A DNA stretch of 9,773 bases, from positions 1 to 9,773 of the forward strand of contig JAJDTN010000187.1 in assembly GCA_022827165.1 (NCBI GenBank), in the 5' to 3' direction. A program made the position numbers and the translations under genes. The DNA comes from Candidatus Latescibacterota bacterium (GTDB lineage Bacteria; Latescibacterota; UBA2968; UBA8231). Below, one piece after another: positions 1-6,086 of this stretch; the first letter of the stretch is position 1, and each line of letters begins with the position of its first letter. A model generated the notes under the pieces. It ran no database searches and was not told where the DNA came from. It worked only from the letters and a program-made list of their open reading frames with translations.

Positions 1-63
1 CAAGACGCTCCCGGCCGAGAAGCGGATCTCGATATAGTCCGCGCCCCCTGCGGCTACTCGCAC
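1..63 (-). CDS. Partial N terminus, possible TldD/PmbA-family metallopeptidase
   Basis: This is the first 21 codons of a gene that continues beyond the left edge. In the frame starting at GTG (63-61) the peptide reads VRVAAGGADYIEIRFSAGSV then L, with strong G/C third-position bias; the other two frames are poor. The 'GGADYIEIRFS' pattern resembles the N terminus of TldD/PmbA peptidases, which often begin with an Ala-rich helix followed by GADY-x-(D/E)-(V/I)-R. The same frame stays open upstream as LAA just before the GTG, so the true start could be slightly earlier, inside the preceding gene, but no ATG is seen there. The GTG overlaps the 3' end of the dehydratase gene by 10 bases, implying the same operon. 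There is no clear Shine-Dalgarno. The family call rests on about 20 residues and is tentative; that a coding frame exists is more secure. Confidence 0.35.
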   Translation of the reverse strand, partial: MRVAAGGADYIEIRFSAGSVL

Positions 64-1196
64 GGCTGCCAGAGCGGCTCGCCGTCGTCCAGCATGCTCT
101 GCAGGAACGCCTCGTTCAGCTCCACCCCGAGCCCCGGCTTCTCGGTCAGCACCACGTGCCCCTGCTGAATCACCGGCTCGTCGGAGAGAACCACGTCGCT
201 CCAGGTCGGGTCGTCGTAGCGATGGAACTCCAGGACGAGGAAGTTGGGCACACTGGCGCAGACGTGGGCGTCGGCCACGGTGCTCAAGGCGCTGGAGTTG
301 TTGTGCGGGGCGAAGGGGATGTAGTAGCTCTCGGCCATGTTGGCGATCTTGCGGCACTCGGACAGGCCGCCGCACTTGGAGATGTCGGGCATGATGATGT
401 CCACGGCCTGCCGCTCGATCATGTCGCGGAAGCCGTAGCGCAGGTGGGCGTTCTCGCCGGCGCAGATCGGGGTGCGGCATGAGTCGGTGATGCGCTTGAG
501 GGCGTCCATGTTCTCCGGCGGCACCGGCTCTTCGAGCCACATCAGGTTCAGGTCCTCGAAGGCGTGGGCGAACTTCATGCCGGCGGTCACGTCGTAGCGC
601 CCGTGCAGGTCGATGGCGAGGTCCATGCGGGGACCGACGGCCTCGCGGATCCGGTGCACCCGGTCGACGAGATCCTCCAGCTCGGCGGGGGCCACCGACC
701 AGTTCCAGGGATCGAGCTTCTCGGGGTGGCCGGCATCGTCGAGATCGAACTTGATCGCCGTGAAGCCTTCGGCCCGGACCTCCTCGGCGCGCTGCTTGTA
801 GTCGGAGTGGGCGCTGTCGACGTAGAGGCGCACCCGGTCGCGGAACTTCCCTCCCAGCAGGCGGTAGACGGGAACGCCCTGCGCCTTGCCGGCCAGATCC
901 CACAGGGCGATTTCGATTCCCGTCAGCGCCGAGATCCCCAATCCTGCCATGCCGCCGCGGAAGATGTAACCGCGGCGAATCCCCTCGAAGAGGGCATCCA
1001 CGTCGCGCGGGTCCTTGCCGATGAGCTGGGCCGCCATGGTCCGGGTGGAGCCGCGCCGGCCGCCGGCGACGTGGCTGGCCTCGCCGGTGCCGTAGACGCC
1101 TTCGTCGGTGTGGATGCGCACGTAGTGGTAGAGGTATCGCGGTTGGCCGTTGACCCTCATCCGCACTTCAGCGGTCTGGACTTCCGTGATCTTCAA
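54..1196 (-). CDS. Mandelate racemase/enolase-superfamily acid-sugar dehydratase
   Basis: A 380-residue member of the mandelate racemase/muconate lactonizing enzyme family, full length. The N-terminal capping domain spans about 1-115 (EGVYGTGEA near 32-40; GIEIALWDLAGKAQGVPVYRLLGG at 93-116) and the barrel follows. Metal-ligand and catalytic candidates are visible: D196-x-H198 in IDLHGRYD, E223 in WLEEPVPPEN, E248 in CAGENAHLRYGF, D271 in MPDISKCGG, H298 in APHNN and E323 in LVLEF. The D-x-H-G-R signature and the D271/H298 dyad are typical of galactonate/gluconate-type acid-sugar dehydratases, which abstract the proton next to the carboxylate and lose water to give a 2-keto-3-deoxy acid. The substrate is not predictable. 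The start is TTG at 1196 with a good ribosome site 6 bases upstream; MKITEV is a normal family N terminus. It is the third gene of the minus-strand operon, 10 bases after the glycosidase-like gene, and is probably cytoplasmic. Confidence 0.9.
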   Translation of the reverse strand: MKITEVQTAEVRMRVNGQPRYLYHYVRIHTDEGVYGTGEASHVAGGRRGSTRTMAAQLIGKDPRDVDALFEGIRRGYIFRGGMAGLGISALTGIEIALWDLAGKAQGVPVYRLLGGKFRDRVRLYVDSAHSDYKQRAEEVRAEGFTAIKFDLDDAGHPEKLDPWNWSVAPAELEDLVDRVHRIREAVGPRMDLAIDLHGRYDVTAGMKFAHAFEDLNLMWLEEPVPPENMDALKRITDSCRTPICAGENAHLRYGFRDMIERQAVDIIMPDISKCGGLSECRKIANMAESYYIPFAPHNNSSALSTVADAHVCASVPNFLVLEFHRYDDPTWSDVVLSDEPVIQQGHVVLTEKPGLGVELNEAFLQSMLDDGEPLWQPCE

Positions 1197-1202
1197 CGGG
1201 GT

Positions 1203-1208
1203 TCCCTC
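1203..1208 (-). promoter_or_regulatory. Ribosome binding site deciding a TTG start
   Basis: The minus strand reads GAGGGA 6 bases before TTG 1196-1194. The site overlaps the TGA stop of the upstream gene (1209-1207), so ribosomes finishing the glycosidase-like protein stop on the site used by the next gene. No ATG or GTG lies in frame nearby, which supports the TTG as the true start. Confidence 0.65.
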
Positions 1209-2745
1209 ACGAATAGGCGATGACCAGCTCGATCCCCATGATGCGCAGGCTCTCCTGGCCGTTGATCCGATCGAGCGCTACCTCGACCTGGTTGGTTCCC
1301 TGTAGGACCGGCACATCGCGGAAGGTCACGGTCGTGCTCGACGGCAATTCGATCCGGTGTCCTGAATCCAGGAGCTGGCCGTTCAGGGAGACCGATGCCT
1401 CCACGAGGGCGGGGTCGTACTCGCGACAGGTGATCCGCAGCCAGGTGTCGGCCAGGGCCCGCTCCCGCCGCGCGGATTCGACATCGTCCCCGACCACGAT
1501 GGTGAAAGCCTGACTCTGGCCGGCCTCTCCCAGCTCACAGGGAAGGGGCATCTCGCCGCCCCGATCGGGCGTGTTCAGCTGCATGTCCACGCTCACGGTG
1601 TAGCGCTTGTTCCTGCGGGCGATTCGCCGCGGGTCGTGGATCTCGCGGAGCAACTGGATCTCGTCCGGGGTGTAGCAGTCGCTGCCGGTCTTCGGCAGCC
1701 GGTGGCAGTCGTAGTTGAACAGATAGATGAAGCTCGCCCCCTGGTGGTAGAAGCTCGATGCCGCGGCGTACAGCATGTCGTTGCCGGCGTACCCGTAAGC
1801 CTTGGAGGCGCGCTCCAGGCCGCCGCCGATCCGGCAGGAGGTCCCCTCGGCCAGTTCCGCGAAGGCGGCGATCTCGGCCCCCATGTCGAGGTAGGCATTG
1901 TCCATGGGGATGAACAGGTCGGCCAGCTCCTCGCGGATCCAGGTGGGGACGTCGAGCCCCGTGTCCAGACAGCGCTGGCGAGTCGGCGGGACCCGGAACA
2001 TCAGCGTGAACGGGCGCCCCTTCCTCTTTGCGATCTCCGCGGTGCCGGCTCTGACCTTGCGCACGAGATCGCTCATGAGCGGCATGCCCTCGGCTTCCTC
2101 CCCCTGCTTGAAGTACCAGCGTCCGCGCTGGAAATCCATCTCGAAGCCGTCGACGTCGTAGCGCTCGCAGGTCTCCAGGATCAGGCCGAGCTTGCGTTCG
2201 CGCACCTCTTCGCGGGCGAAGTTGAAGGCCCAGGTGAAGTCGTCCTGCCGGTAGCCGGGGTATCCCGAGACTTTGGGGTACGGCGACCCGATCAGCAGCT
2301 CCGGGTGCTCCTTCTTGAAGGTGCTGCGCAAGGCGCTCCAGCGCCCGGTGTCGTCCTCGTGGATGTCGTTCATCCGCAGGGCGGGCCAGAACTGCATCCC
2401 CCGCTCGTGGGCCCGCGCCGCCAGCAGCTCGATGATGTTGACCCCCTGGTCGATCAGCGCCTGGGTGCTGTCGGCCATCCAGCGCACGTACTCAAGTCCC
2501 TCGGCCTGCGGCCATTCGGTGACGTTGGAGCCGTAGACTTCCCCGAACTCCGTCGGGTGGGAGAAGGTCTCGTCGCCGCGGCCCATGGAGTTGGTGAAGA
2601 CCTCGACCTTGGTGCCGGCGATCTCCTCGATGTCGCGGCAGGCCTGCTCCGGTGTGATCGGCGCTTCGAAGGCGATGTACGTCGTCGAGTCGCCGTCGGA
2701 GTTGAAGATCAGTCGAGGGATGTCCGGGCTCATGGCAGTTCTCAC
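1207..2745 (-). CDS. Glycoside-hydrolase-like TIM-barrel protein, cytoplasmic
   Basis: A protein of about 510 residues without a signal peptide. Residues about 10-380 look like a GH10-like/GHL-type barrel: RLIFNSDGDS near the N terminus, FWPALRMNDIH at 119-129, YDVDGFEMDFQRGRWYF at 196-212, LADLFIPMDNAY at 274-285 and ASFIYLFNYDC at 337-347. E202 and D204 of GFEMDFQR sit at the end of a barrel strand and are the best candidates for acid residues. Residues about 385-512 look like a small beta-sandwich (LNGQLLDSGHRIELP, then a TVTFRDVPVLQGTNQVEVAL-type strand pattern) of the kind that accompanies many hydrolases. Start choice: GTG at 2745 overlaps the previous stop by 4 bases (GTGA); an ATG at 2733 (MSPDIPRLIF) is equally possible, and neither has a strong ribosome site. 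Its place between an oxidoreductase and an acid-sugar dehydratase suggests hydrolysis or remodelling of an imported glycoside or uronide. Exact family and substrate are unknown to me. Confidence 0.75.
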   Translation of the reverse strand: MRTAMSPDIPRLIFNSDGDSTTYIAFEAPITPEQACRDIEEIAGTKVEVFTNSMGRGDETFSHPTEFGEVYGSNVTEWPQAEGLEYVRWMADSTQALIDQGVNIIELLAARAHERGMQFWPALRMNDIHEDDTGRWSALRSTFKKEHPELLIGSPYPKVSGYPGYRQDDFTWAFNFAREEVRERKLGLILETCERYDVDGFEMDFQRGRWYFKQGEEAEGMPLMSDLVRKVRAGTAEIAKRKGRPFTLMFRVPPTRQRCLDTGLDVPTWIREELADLFIPMDNAYLDMGAEIAAFAELAEGTSCRIGGGLERASKAYGYAGNDMLYAAASSFYHQGASFIYLFNYDCHRLPKTGSDCYTPDEIQLLREIHDPRRIARRNKRYTVSVDMQLNTPDRGGEMPLPCELGEAGQSQAFTIVVGDDVESARRERALADTWLRITCREYDPALVEASVSLNGQLLDSGHRIELPSSTTVTFRDVPVLQGTNQVEVALDRINGQESLRIMGIELVIAYS

Positions 2746-3743
2746 AGGGCAAACGAGGGAATGTCGAGAAACGCGCCCCCCTGCCGGGCCGACTCCTGGG
2801 CCAGCAGGCAGGCCTGGGCCGTGGCGAAGACCGAGCGGGTGGGGATGAAGGGATCGGCGCCGCCTTCGATGGCGTCGATCAGGTCGGAGACGAAGACGCC
2901 GCCGCGGCCTTCGGGCAGGTCGGGTGTGTACGGGTCGCGGTCGTTGGTGGCGATGAGCAGGTGGTCCTCGGCGTAGGCTCGCAGGTGCGCCGAGCCGGCC
3001 GTGCCCATGATGATGAAGCGGGTGTCGCCGAAGGAGGGCGAGGCCTGGGGTGTGAGCCAGTCGGCGGTGAGGGTGGCCAGGGCGCCGTCGGAGAGCGCGA
3101 AGGATGCCTGCACGTGGTCCTCCAACTGCGGCTCATCGGTGAACCGCCTGCAGGTGGTGAGGGCGTGGACGCCGACGCACTCGGCGCCGGTGAGCCAGCG
3201 GACCTGGTCGACGCCGTGGCAGGCGAGGTCGTGAAAGGGCCCCGTGTACTGCTCCGGGTCGAAGTACCAGGCGGGGGCCGTGGCGCGGGTGATCTTGTGC
3301 GGGTGGGTGGAGACGAGACTTGCGATGGTCCCCAGCTCCCCGTCGAGAAGGGCCCGTCGCAGGGCGATGAAAGGCGGATAGCTGCGCGAGGTGAACCACA
3401 TGGTCACCTGGATCGAGCTGGCGGCCACCGCGCGTCGCATGCGCTCCCAGTCGTCGAGGGAGTGGCACAGGGGCTTGTCGAGAAGCAGGTGAATGCCGGC
3501 GCCGGCGCAGGTCTCCACGAGGGCGGTCTTCTCGCGGTGGATCAAACCTTCGAGGATCAGCTCCGGCCGGGCGCGGTCGATCATCGCCTCCAGGTTGGCG
3601 AAGCGAGGGATGGATGGATAGCGCGCGCATAGGGCGTCGTCCTCCTCCACCAGGCCGACGATCTCGCCGTTGGATGCCTGCTGCGCGGACTGGATCATGC
3701 CGCCGATGTGGCCGTAGTGGACGCCCACGATGCCGATGCGCAT
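2742..3743 (-). CDS. Gfo/Idh/MocA-family NAD(P)-dependent oxidoreductase
   Basis: A 333-residue protein of normal family length. The N-terminal Rossmann domain begins MRIGIVGVHYGHIGG, a variant of the G-x-G-x-x-G dinucleotide loop. LLLDKPLCHS at 86-95 carries the D-K-P version of the family's E-K-P motif, whose Lys90 helps hydride transfer. GPFHDLACHGVDQVRW at 168-183 is the hallmark segment of the C-terminal domain, with H171/D172, H176 and D179 near the active site. Members oxidise or reduce a sugar, inositol or amino-sugar ring hydroxyl. The start at 3743 is preferred because GGAGA (3755-3751) lies 7 bases upstream; a 36-base extension to 3779 would add an atypical MFPRSRHPGEST leader. It is the first gene of the minus-strand operon, and its TGA overlaps the GTG of the next gene. 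Proteins of this family often start catabolism by making a 3-keto sugar that a partner enzyme then cleaves, which fits its neighbours, but this is inference. Confidence 0.9.
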   Translation of the reverse strand: MRIGIVGVHYGHIGGMIQSAQQASNGEIVGLVEEDDALCARYPSIPRFANLEAMIDRARPELILEGLIHREKTALVETCAGAGIHLLLDKPLCHSLDDWERMRRAVAASSIQVTMWFTSRSYPPFIALRRALLDGELGTIASLVSTHPHKITRATAPAWYFDPEQYTGPFHDLACHGVDQVRWLTGAECVGVHALTTCRRFTDEPQLEDHVQASFALSDGALATLTADWLTPQASPSFGDTRFIIMGTAGSAHLRAYAEDHLLIATNDRDPYTPDLPEGRGGVFVSDLIDAIEGGADPFIPTRSVFATAQACLLAQESARQGGAFLDIPSFAL

Positions 3744-3868
3744 GGTCGATTCTCCGGGGTGGCGTGAGCGCGGGAACATAGGCCGCGCCGGATCGATGCG
3801 CTACGGCTGCGGCGGCGTATATTCGGGGCCTCGCAGGACCTGCTCGCCCTCGACGGGGGACGCACACC
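3744..3868. promoter_or_regulatory. Divergent intergenic region, probable promoters for both arms
   Basis: This 125-base gap separates the minus-strand operon from the plus-strand run, so it should hold promoters for both. On the plus strand TATATT at 3818-3823 is an isolated AT-rich patch one base from the TATAAT consensus and about 45 bases before the first start codon; no good -35 box precedes it. On the minus strand TATGTT (3780-3775) is a weaker -10 candidate, also without a recognisable -35. The GGAGA ribosome site of the oxidoreductase is at 3755-3751. I see no clear operator. Confidence 0.3.
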
Positions 3869-4252
3869 ATGCGAGCCGAGACGGGAAATACCATGGCACG
3901 CAAGGCGAAGGAGAAGGCCGATGGCGAGGCGGAGGTCCTCGAGAAGATCGCCGCCATGCCGGAGCCCTACCGCGGCATGGGTGAACGTCTCCACGCGCTC
4001 ATCCGTCGGAGCGTGCCGGAGCTGAAACCCAGGGTGTGGTACGGCATGCCGGGGTACGCCCTCGACGGACCCGTGCTCTGCTTCTTCCGGGCGGACGATC
4101 GCTACATGACCTTCGGCCTCACCGAGAAGGTGGACCTCTCCGTCGAGGAGGGCGCCCCGAACCAGCTCATGGGCTGCGCGTGGTTCTTCACGGAGCTGGA
4201 TGATGCAACCGAGGCTGGACTCTCGGAGATCGTGCGCAAGGCGACGGCATGA
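3869..4252 (+). CDS. DUF1801-domain protein (YdhG-like)
   Basis: A 127-residue small soluble protein. The core reads EVLEKIAAMPEPYRGMGERLHALI, then SVPELKPRVWYGMPGYALDGPVLCFF and the YMTFGLTEKVDLSVEEG segment, matching the DUF1801/YdhG fold (PF08818), in which the Trp-Tyr-Gly-Met-Pro turn is conserved. The family is sometimes called 'iron chaperone' by distant similarity to frataxin; its biochemical function is not established. Two starts are possible: ATG 3869 (GGGGG 9 bases upstream) and ATG 3893 (MARKAKEKADGE, GGGA 6 bases upstream). The second resembles Lys-rich starts common in the family, so the first eight residues are uncertain. Its stop overlaps the next gene's ATG (ATGA at 4249-4252), and the next gene belongs to the same superfamily, so the two are probably co-translated. 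Confidence 0.8.
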   Translation: MRAETGNTMARKAKEKADGEAEVLEKIAAMPEPYRGMGERLHALIRRSVPELKPRVWYGMPGYALDGPVLCFFRADDRYMTFGLTEKVDLSVEEGAPNQLMGCAWFFTELDDATEAGLSEIVRKATA

Positions 4253-4797
4253 GCCCCAAGGTGTGGCCGGAGGAGATGACCGCCCTGCGGCCGATCCTGC
4301 TCAACTGCGGGTTGACCGAGGAGATCAAGTGGCGCAAGCCCTGCTACAGCTACGAGGGCAAGAACATCGTCATCCTCCAAGAGATGAAGGAGTTCCTGGC
4401 CCTCATGTTCTTCAAGGGCGCCCTGTTGAAGGACCCTGCAGGGGTGCTGGAGGACCAGGGGCCGAACTCGCGGTCCGCCCGCCGTATCCGGTTCACCTCG
4501 GTGGAGGATGTGGCCCGCCTGGCCGACACGGTCGAGGCCTACGTCGACGAGGCGATCGCCGTCGAGGAGGCGGGCCTGAAGGTGGACCCGGCCCCCGAGC
4601 CCGTCCTGGTTGCGGAACTGCAGACCCGACTGGACCGGGACCCGGCGTTGAAGGCCGCCTTCGAGGCGCTGACCCCCGGGCGCCAGAGGGAATACAACCT
4701 CTACTTCTCGGGTGCCAAACAGGCCGGCACCCGCACGGCGCGGGTCGAGCGGTACGCTGCGAAGATCCTCGACGGCAGAGGCTTCCGCGACAGGTAA
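4249..4797 (+). CDS. YdeI-type DUF1801/OmdA-domain protein
   Basis: A 182-residue protein of usual length for YdeI-like proteins. The N-terminal DUF1801 domain is about 10-105: LRPILLNCGLTEEIKWRKPCYS at 13-34, GKNIVILQEMKEFLALMFFKGALLKDP at 37-63 and ARRIRF at 77-82. A C-terminal segment (EELQTRL-like helix, then AFEALTPGRQREYNLYFSGAKQAGTR at 137-162) is the OmdA/'bacteriocin-protection' type tail (PF13376), with the LTPGRQR-x-Y motif intact. No signal peptide or membrane segment. The function is not known; published names for relatives refer to stress or bacteriocin tolerance and are weakly supported. It overlaps the preceding DUF1801 gene by 4 bases, so the two domains may act together. Confidence is high for family and low for role. 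Confidence 0.88.
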   Translation: MSPKVWPEEMTALRPILLNCGLTEEIKWRKPCYSYEGKNIVILQEMKEFLALMFFKGALLKDPAGVLEDQGPNSRSARRIRFTSVEDVARLADTVEAYVDEAIAVEEAGLKVDPAPEPVLVAELQTRLDRDPALKAAFEALTPGRQREYNLYFSGAKQAGTRTARVERYAAKILDGRGFRDR

Positions 4798-4825
4798 CCC
4801 ACCTCCCGCCCGATGCTGGTTCGAC

Positions 4826-5026
4826 ATGCGCAAGATCGCGGTCTTCCTGCTGCTGGTCCTCCTGGTCTGGCTGGCGCTCATCTGGATGCGGGAGGAGGGG
4901 GTCCCCCTGAATCCGCGGCGCCTGCCGTTCGGCAGCCCCGATCGGTCCGGCTGGCTCTCCTTCCGGGGGGTGCACGGGTTCAAGGTGAACGTGTGGGTGG
5001 CGCCTCCCGAAGCGCCCGGCGCATGA
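4826..5026 (+). CDS. Small single-span membrane protein, unrecognised
   Basis: A 66-residue ORF starting MRKIAVFLLLVLLVWLALIW, a classic N-terminal transmembrane helix (about residues 4-20) preceded by Arg and Lys and followed by MREEGVPLNPRR. The C-terminal 45 residues include a Gly/Trp-rich stretch (GWLSFRGVHGFKVNVWV) and would lie outside the membrane. Third codon positions are almost all G or C, as in confirmed neighbours, supporting real coding. There is no clear ribosome site; it starts 28 bases after the YdeI-type gene. Its TGA (5024-5026) overlaps the ATG of the next gene (5023-5025), the usual sign of translational coupling. The frame is open farther upstream (ATG at 4712, inside the previous gene), but that extension is out of frame with a confirmed gene and is rejected. 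I do not recognise the family. The helix could be a membrane anchor or an uncleaved signal. Confidence 0.55.
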   Translation: MRKIAVFLLLVLLVWLALIWMREEGVPLNPRRLPFGSPDRSGWLSFRGVHGFKVNVWVAPPEAPGA

Positions 5027-6069
5027 AGAAAGAGTCCATACTCGCCCACCGGCTCAGCCGGCACGGACTGCTGTCGCCTGCCCGCGACGAGAAGGAGTAC
5101 ATCGAGCTGGTCAGGAGGCTGCAGCCCGTGACCCCCGTGGCCCGGGACATGCCCGGCGCGCCTCCGCGGATGATGCACCGCTGCCGCGGGGACGACCGCC
5201 CCCTGGCCGACGGACTGCGGGGCCGCCAAGAGCTGCTGAAGGGCCGGTTCTCCGGCGGCCGGATCGGCTATGTGCTGGCCGCGGATTTCGAGCTCTACGC
5301 CGCGGCCTTCCGCCGGCCGCTGAAGAGCCTCAACGGCGTGCAGGATCGAGTCCTTCAGGCCCTCGGCTACCACGACGGGATGTCCCCCCGCCAGTTGCGG
5401 CTGGAGACGGAGATACAACACAAGAAGCTGATGCCGGCGCTGCATCGGCTGCAGGAGGCGTTCCTCGTCTTCGAGGATCAGAGCGACTCCGGCTGGGACC
5501 GGCTGTGGTCGCTGCTGGGTTCCGCCCATCCCGAGGTCGACCTGGACCGGCGGTCGTGGGAGGAAGCGGCCATGACGGTGATCCGGCGCTTCCTGCAGAG
5601 CCACGTCTTCGCCACCTTCCAGCAGCTGAAGAGCTGGTCCGGATTCACCGGACGGGGGCTGACCACGGTCCTGACCCAACTGGAAGAGGAAGGGCTCGCA
5701 CCGGTTCAGGTGGAAGACCTGGGGGAAGGGTGGACCTGCGTTGAGGACCGCGGCCTGGAACCGGATCGAATGGACGAGAGTGTCTTCCTGCTTCACCAGG
5801 GAGATCCCATGGTCCTCCCCCACACGGCCGAGCTGAAGGAGCGCTTCGAAGGGCTGGAAGTGCTCGCCTACCTGCTCATCGACGGAGAGTTGACCGGAGC
5901 CGTGTGCGGCCATTGGCGCATCGGTCCCCACGACGTGGAGGACATCATCCTCACCCTGCCGCGAAGGGAGCGCATGCGGCGCAAGGACGAAGTCGTGAAG
6001 GAGGTGGACCGCTTCTACCATCCTCCCGGACACCGGATTCTGCGCTATGCCGGCACGAGCCTGGATTGA
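5023..6069 (+). CDS. Winged-helix protein, distant YcaQ/AlkZ (HTH_42) type
   Basis: A 348-residue soluble protein. The layout resembles HTH_42 (PF06224) winged-helix proteins, which include the YcaQ/AlkZ DNA glycosylases that unhook interstrand crosslinks: HRLSRHGLLSP at 9-19, RRLQPVTPVARDMPGAPP at 31-48 (family pattern LQ-x-Q followed by a-R), successive winged-helix-like units around 105-150 (HDGMSPRQLRLETEIQ) and 185-235 (HVFATFQQLKSWSGFTGRGLTTVLTQLEEEG), and a C-terminal sheet (LAYLLIDGELTGAVCGHWRI at 281-300; VEDIIL at 305-310). In the catalytic Q-x-Q of AlkZ the second Gln would fall on V36 here, so glycosylase activity is doubtful. A transcription factor or an inactive DNA-binding relative is possible. 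The start ATG overlaps the previous stop; no ribosome site is seen. It is followed 17 bases later by the racemase/OSBS gene. Confidence 0.6.
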   Translation: MKKESILAHRLSRHGLLSPARDEKEYIELVRRLQPVTPVARDMPGAPPRMMHRCRGDDRPLADGLRGRQELLKGRFSGGRIGYVLAADFELYAAAFRRPLKSLNGVQDRVLQALGYHDGMSPRQLRLETEIQHKKLMPALHRLQEAFLVFEDQSDSGWDRLWSLLGSAHPEVDLDRRSWEEAAMTVIRRFLQSHVFATFQQLKSWSGFTGRGLTTVLTQLEEEGLAPVQVEDLGEGWTCVEDRGLEPDRMDESVFLLHQGDPMVLPHTAELKERFEGLEVLAYLLIDGELTGAVCGHWRIGPHDVEDIILTLPRRERMRRKDEVVKEVDRFYHPPGHRILRYAGTSLD

Positions 6070-6086
6070 CACATAAAGGTGAACTG

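Noticed and set aside
564..1223. Plus-strand ORF of 219 codons opposite the dehydratase gene
   Set aside because: It is fully antisense to an enzyme with an intact active site and shows no family pattern.
1636..2976. Plus-strand ORF of 446 codons opposite the glycosidase-like gene
   Set aside because: It crosses the boundary of two confirmed minus-strand genes; composition is Val/Gly/Ala/Arg shadow sequence.
3744..3779. Twelve-residue N-terminal extension of the Gfo/Idh/MocA protein
   Set aside because: The extended start lacks a ribosome site, and GGAGA is placed correctly for ATG 3743, where the Rossmann strand begins.
4102..6072. Minus-strand ORF of 656 codons opposite the DUF1801, small membrane and winged-helix genes
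   Set aside because: It spans four well-supported plus-strand genes, and its His/Gly/Pro/Gln-rich translation has no domain pattern. It is a GC-bias shadow of the opposite strand.
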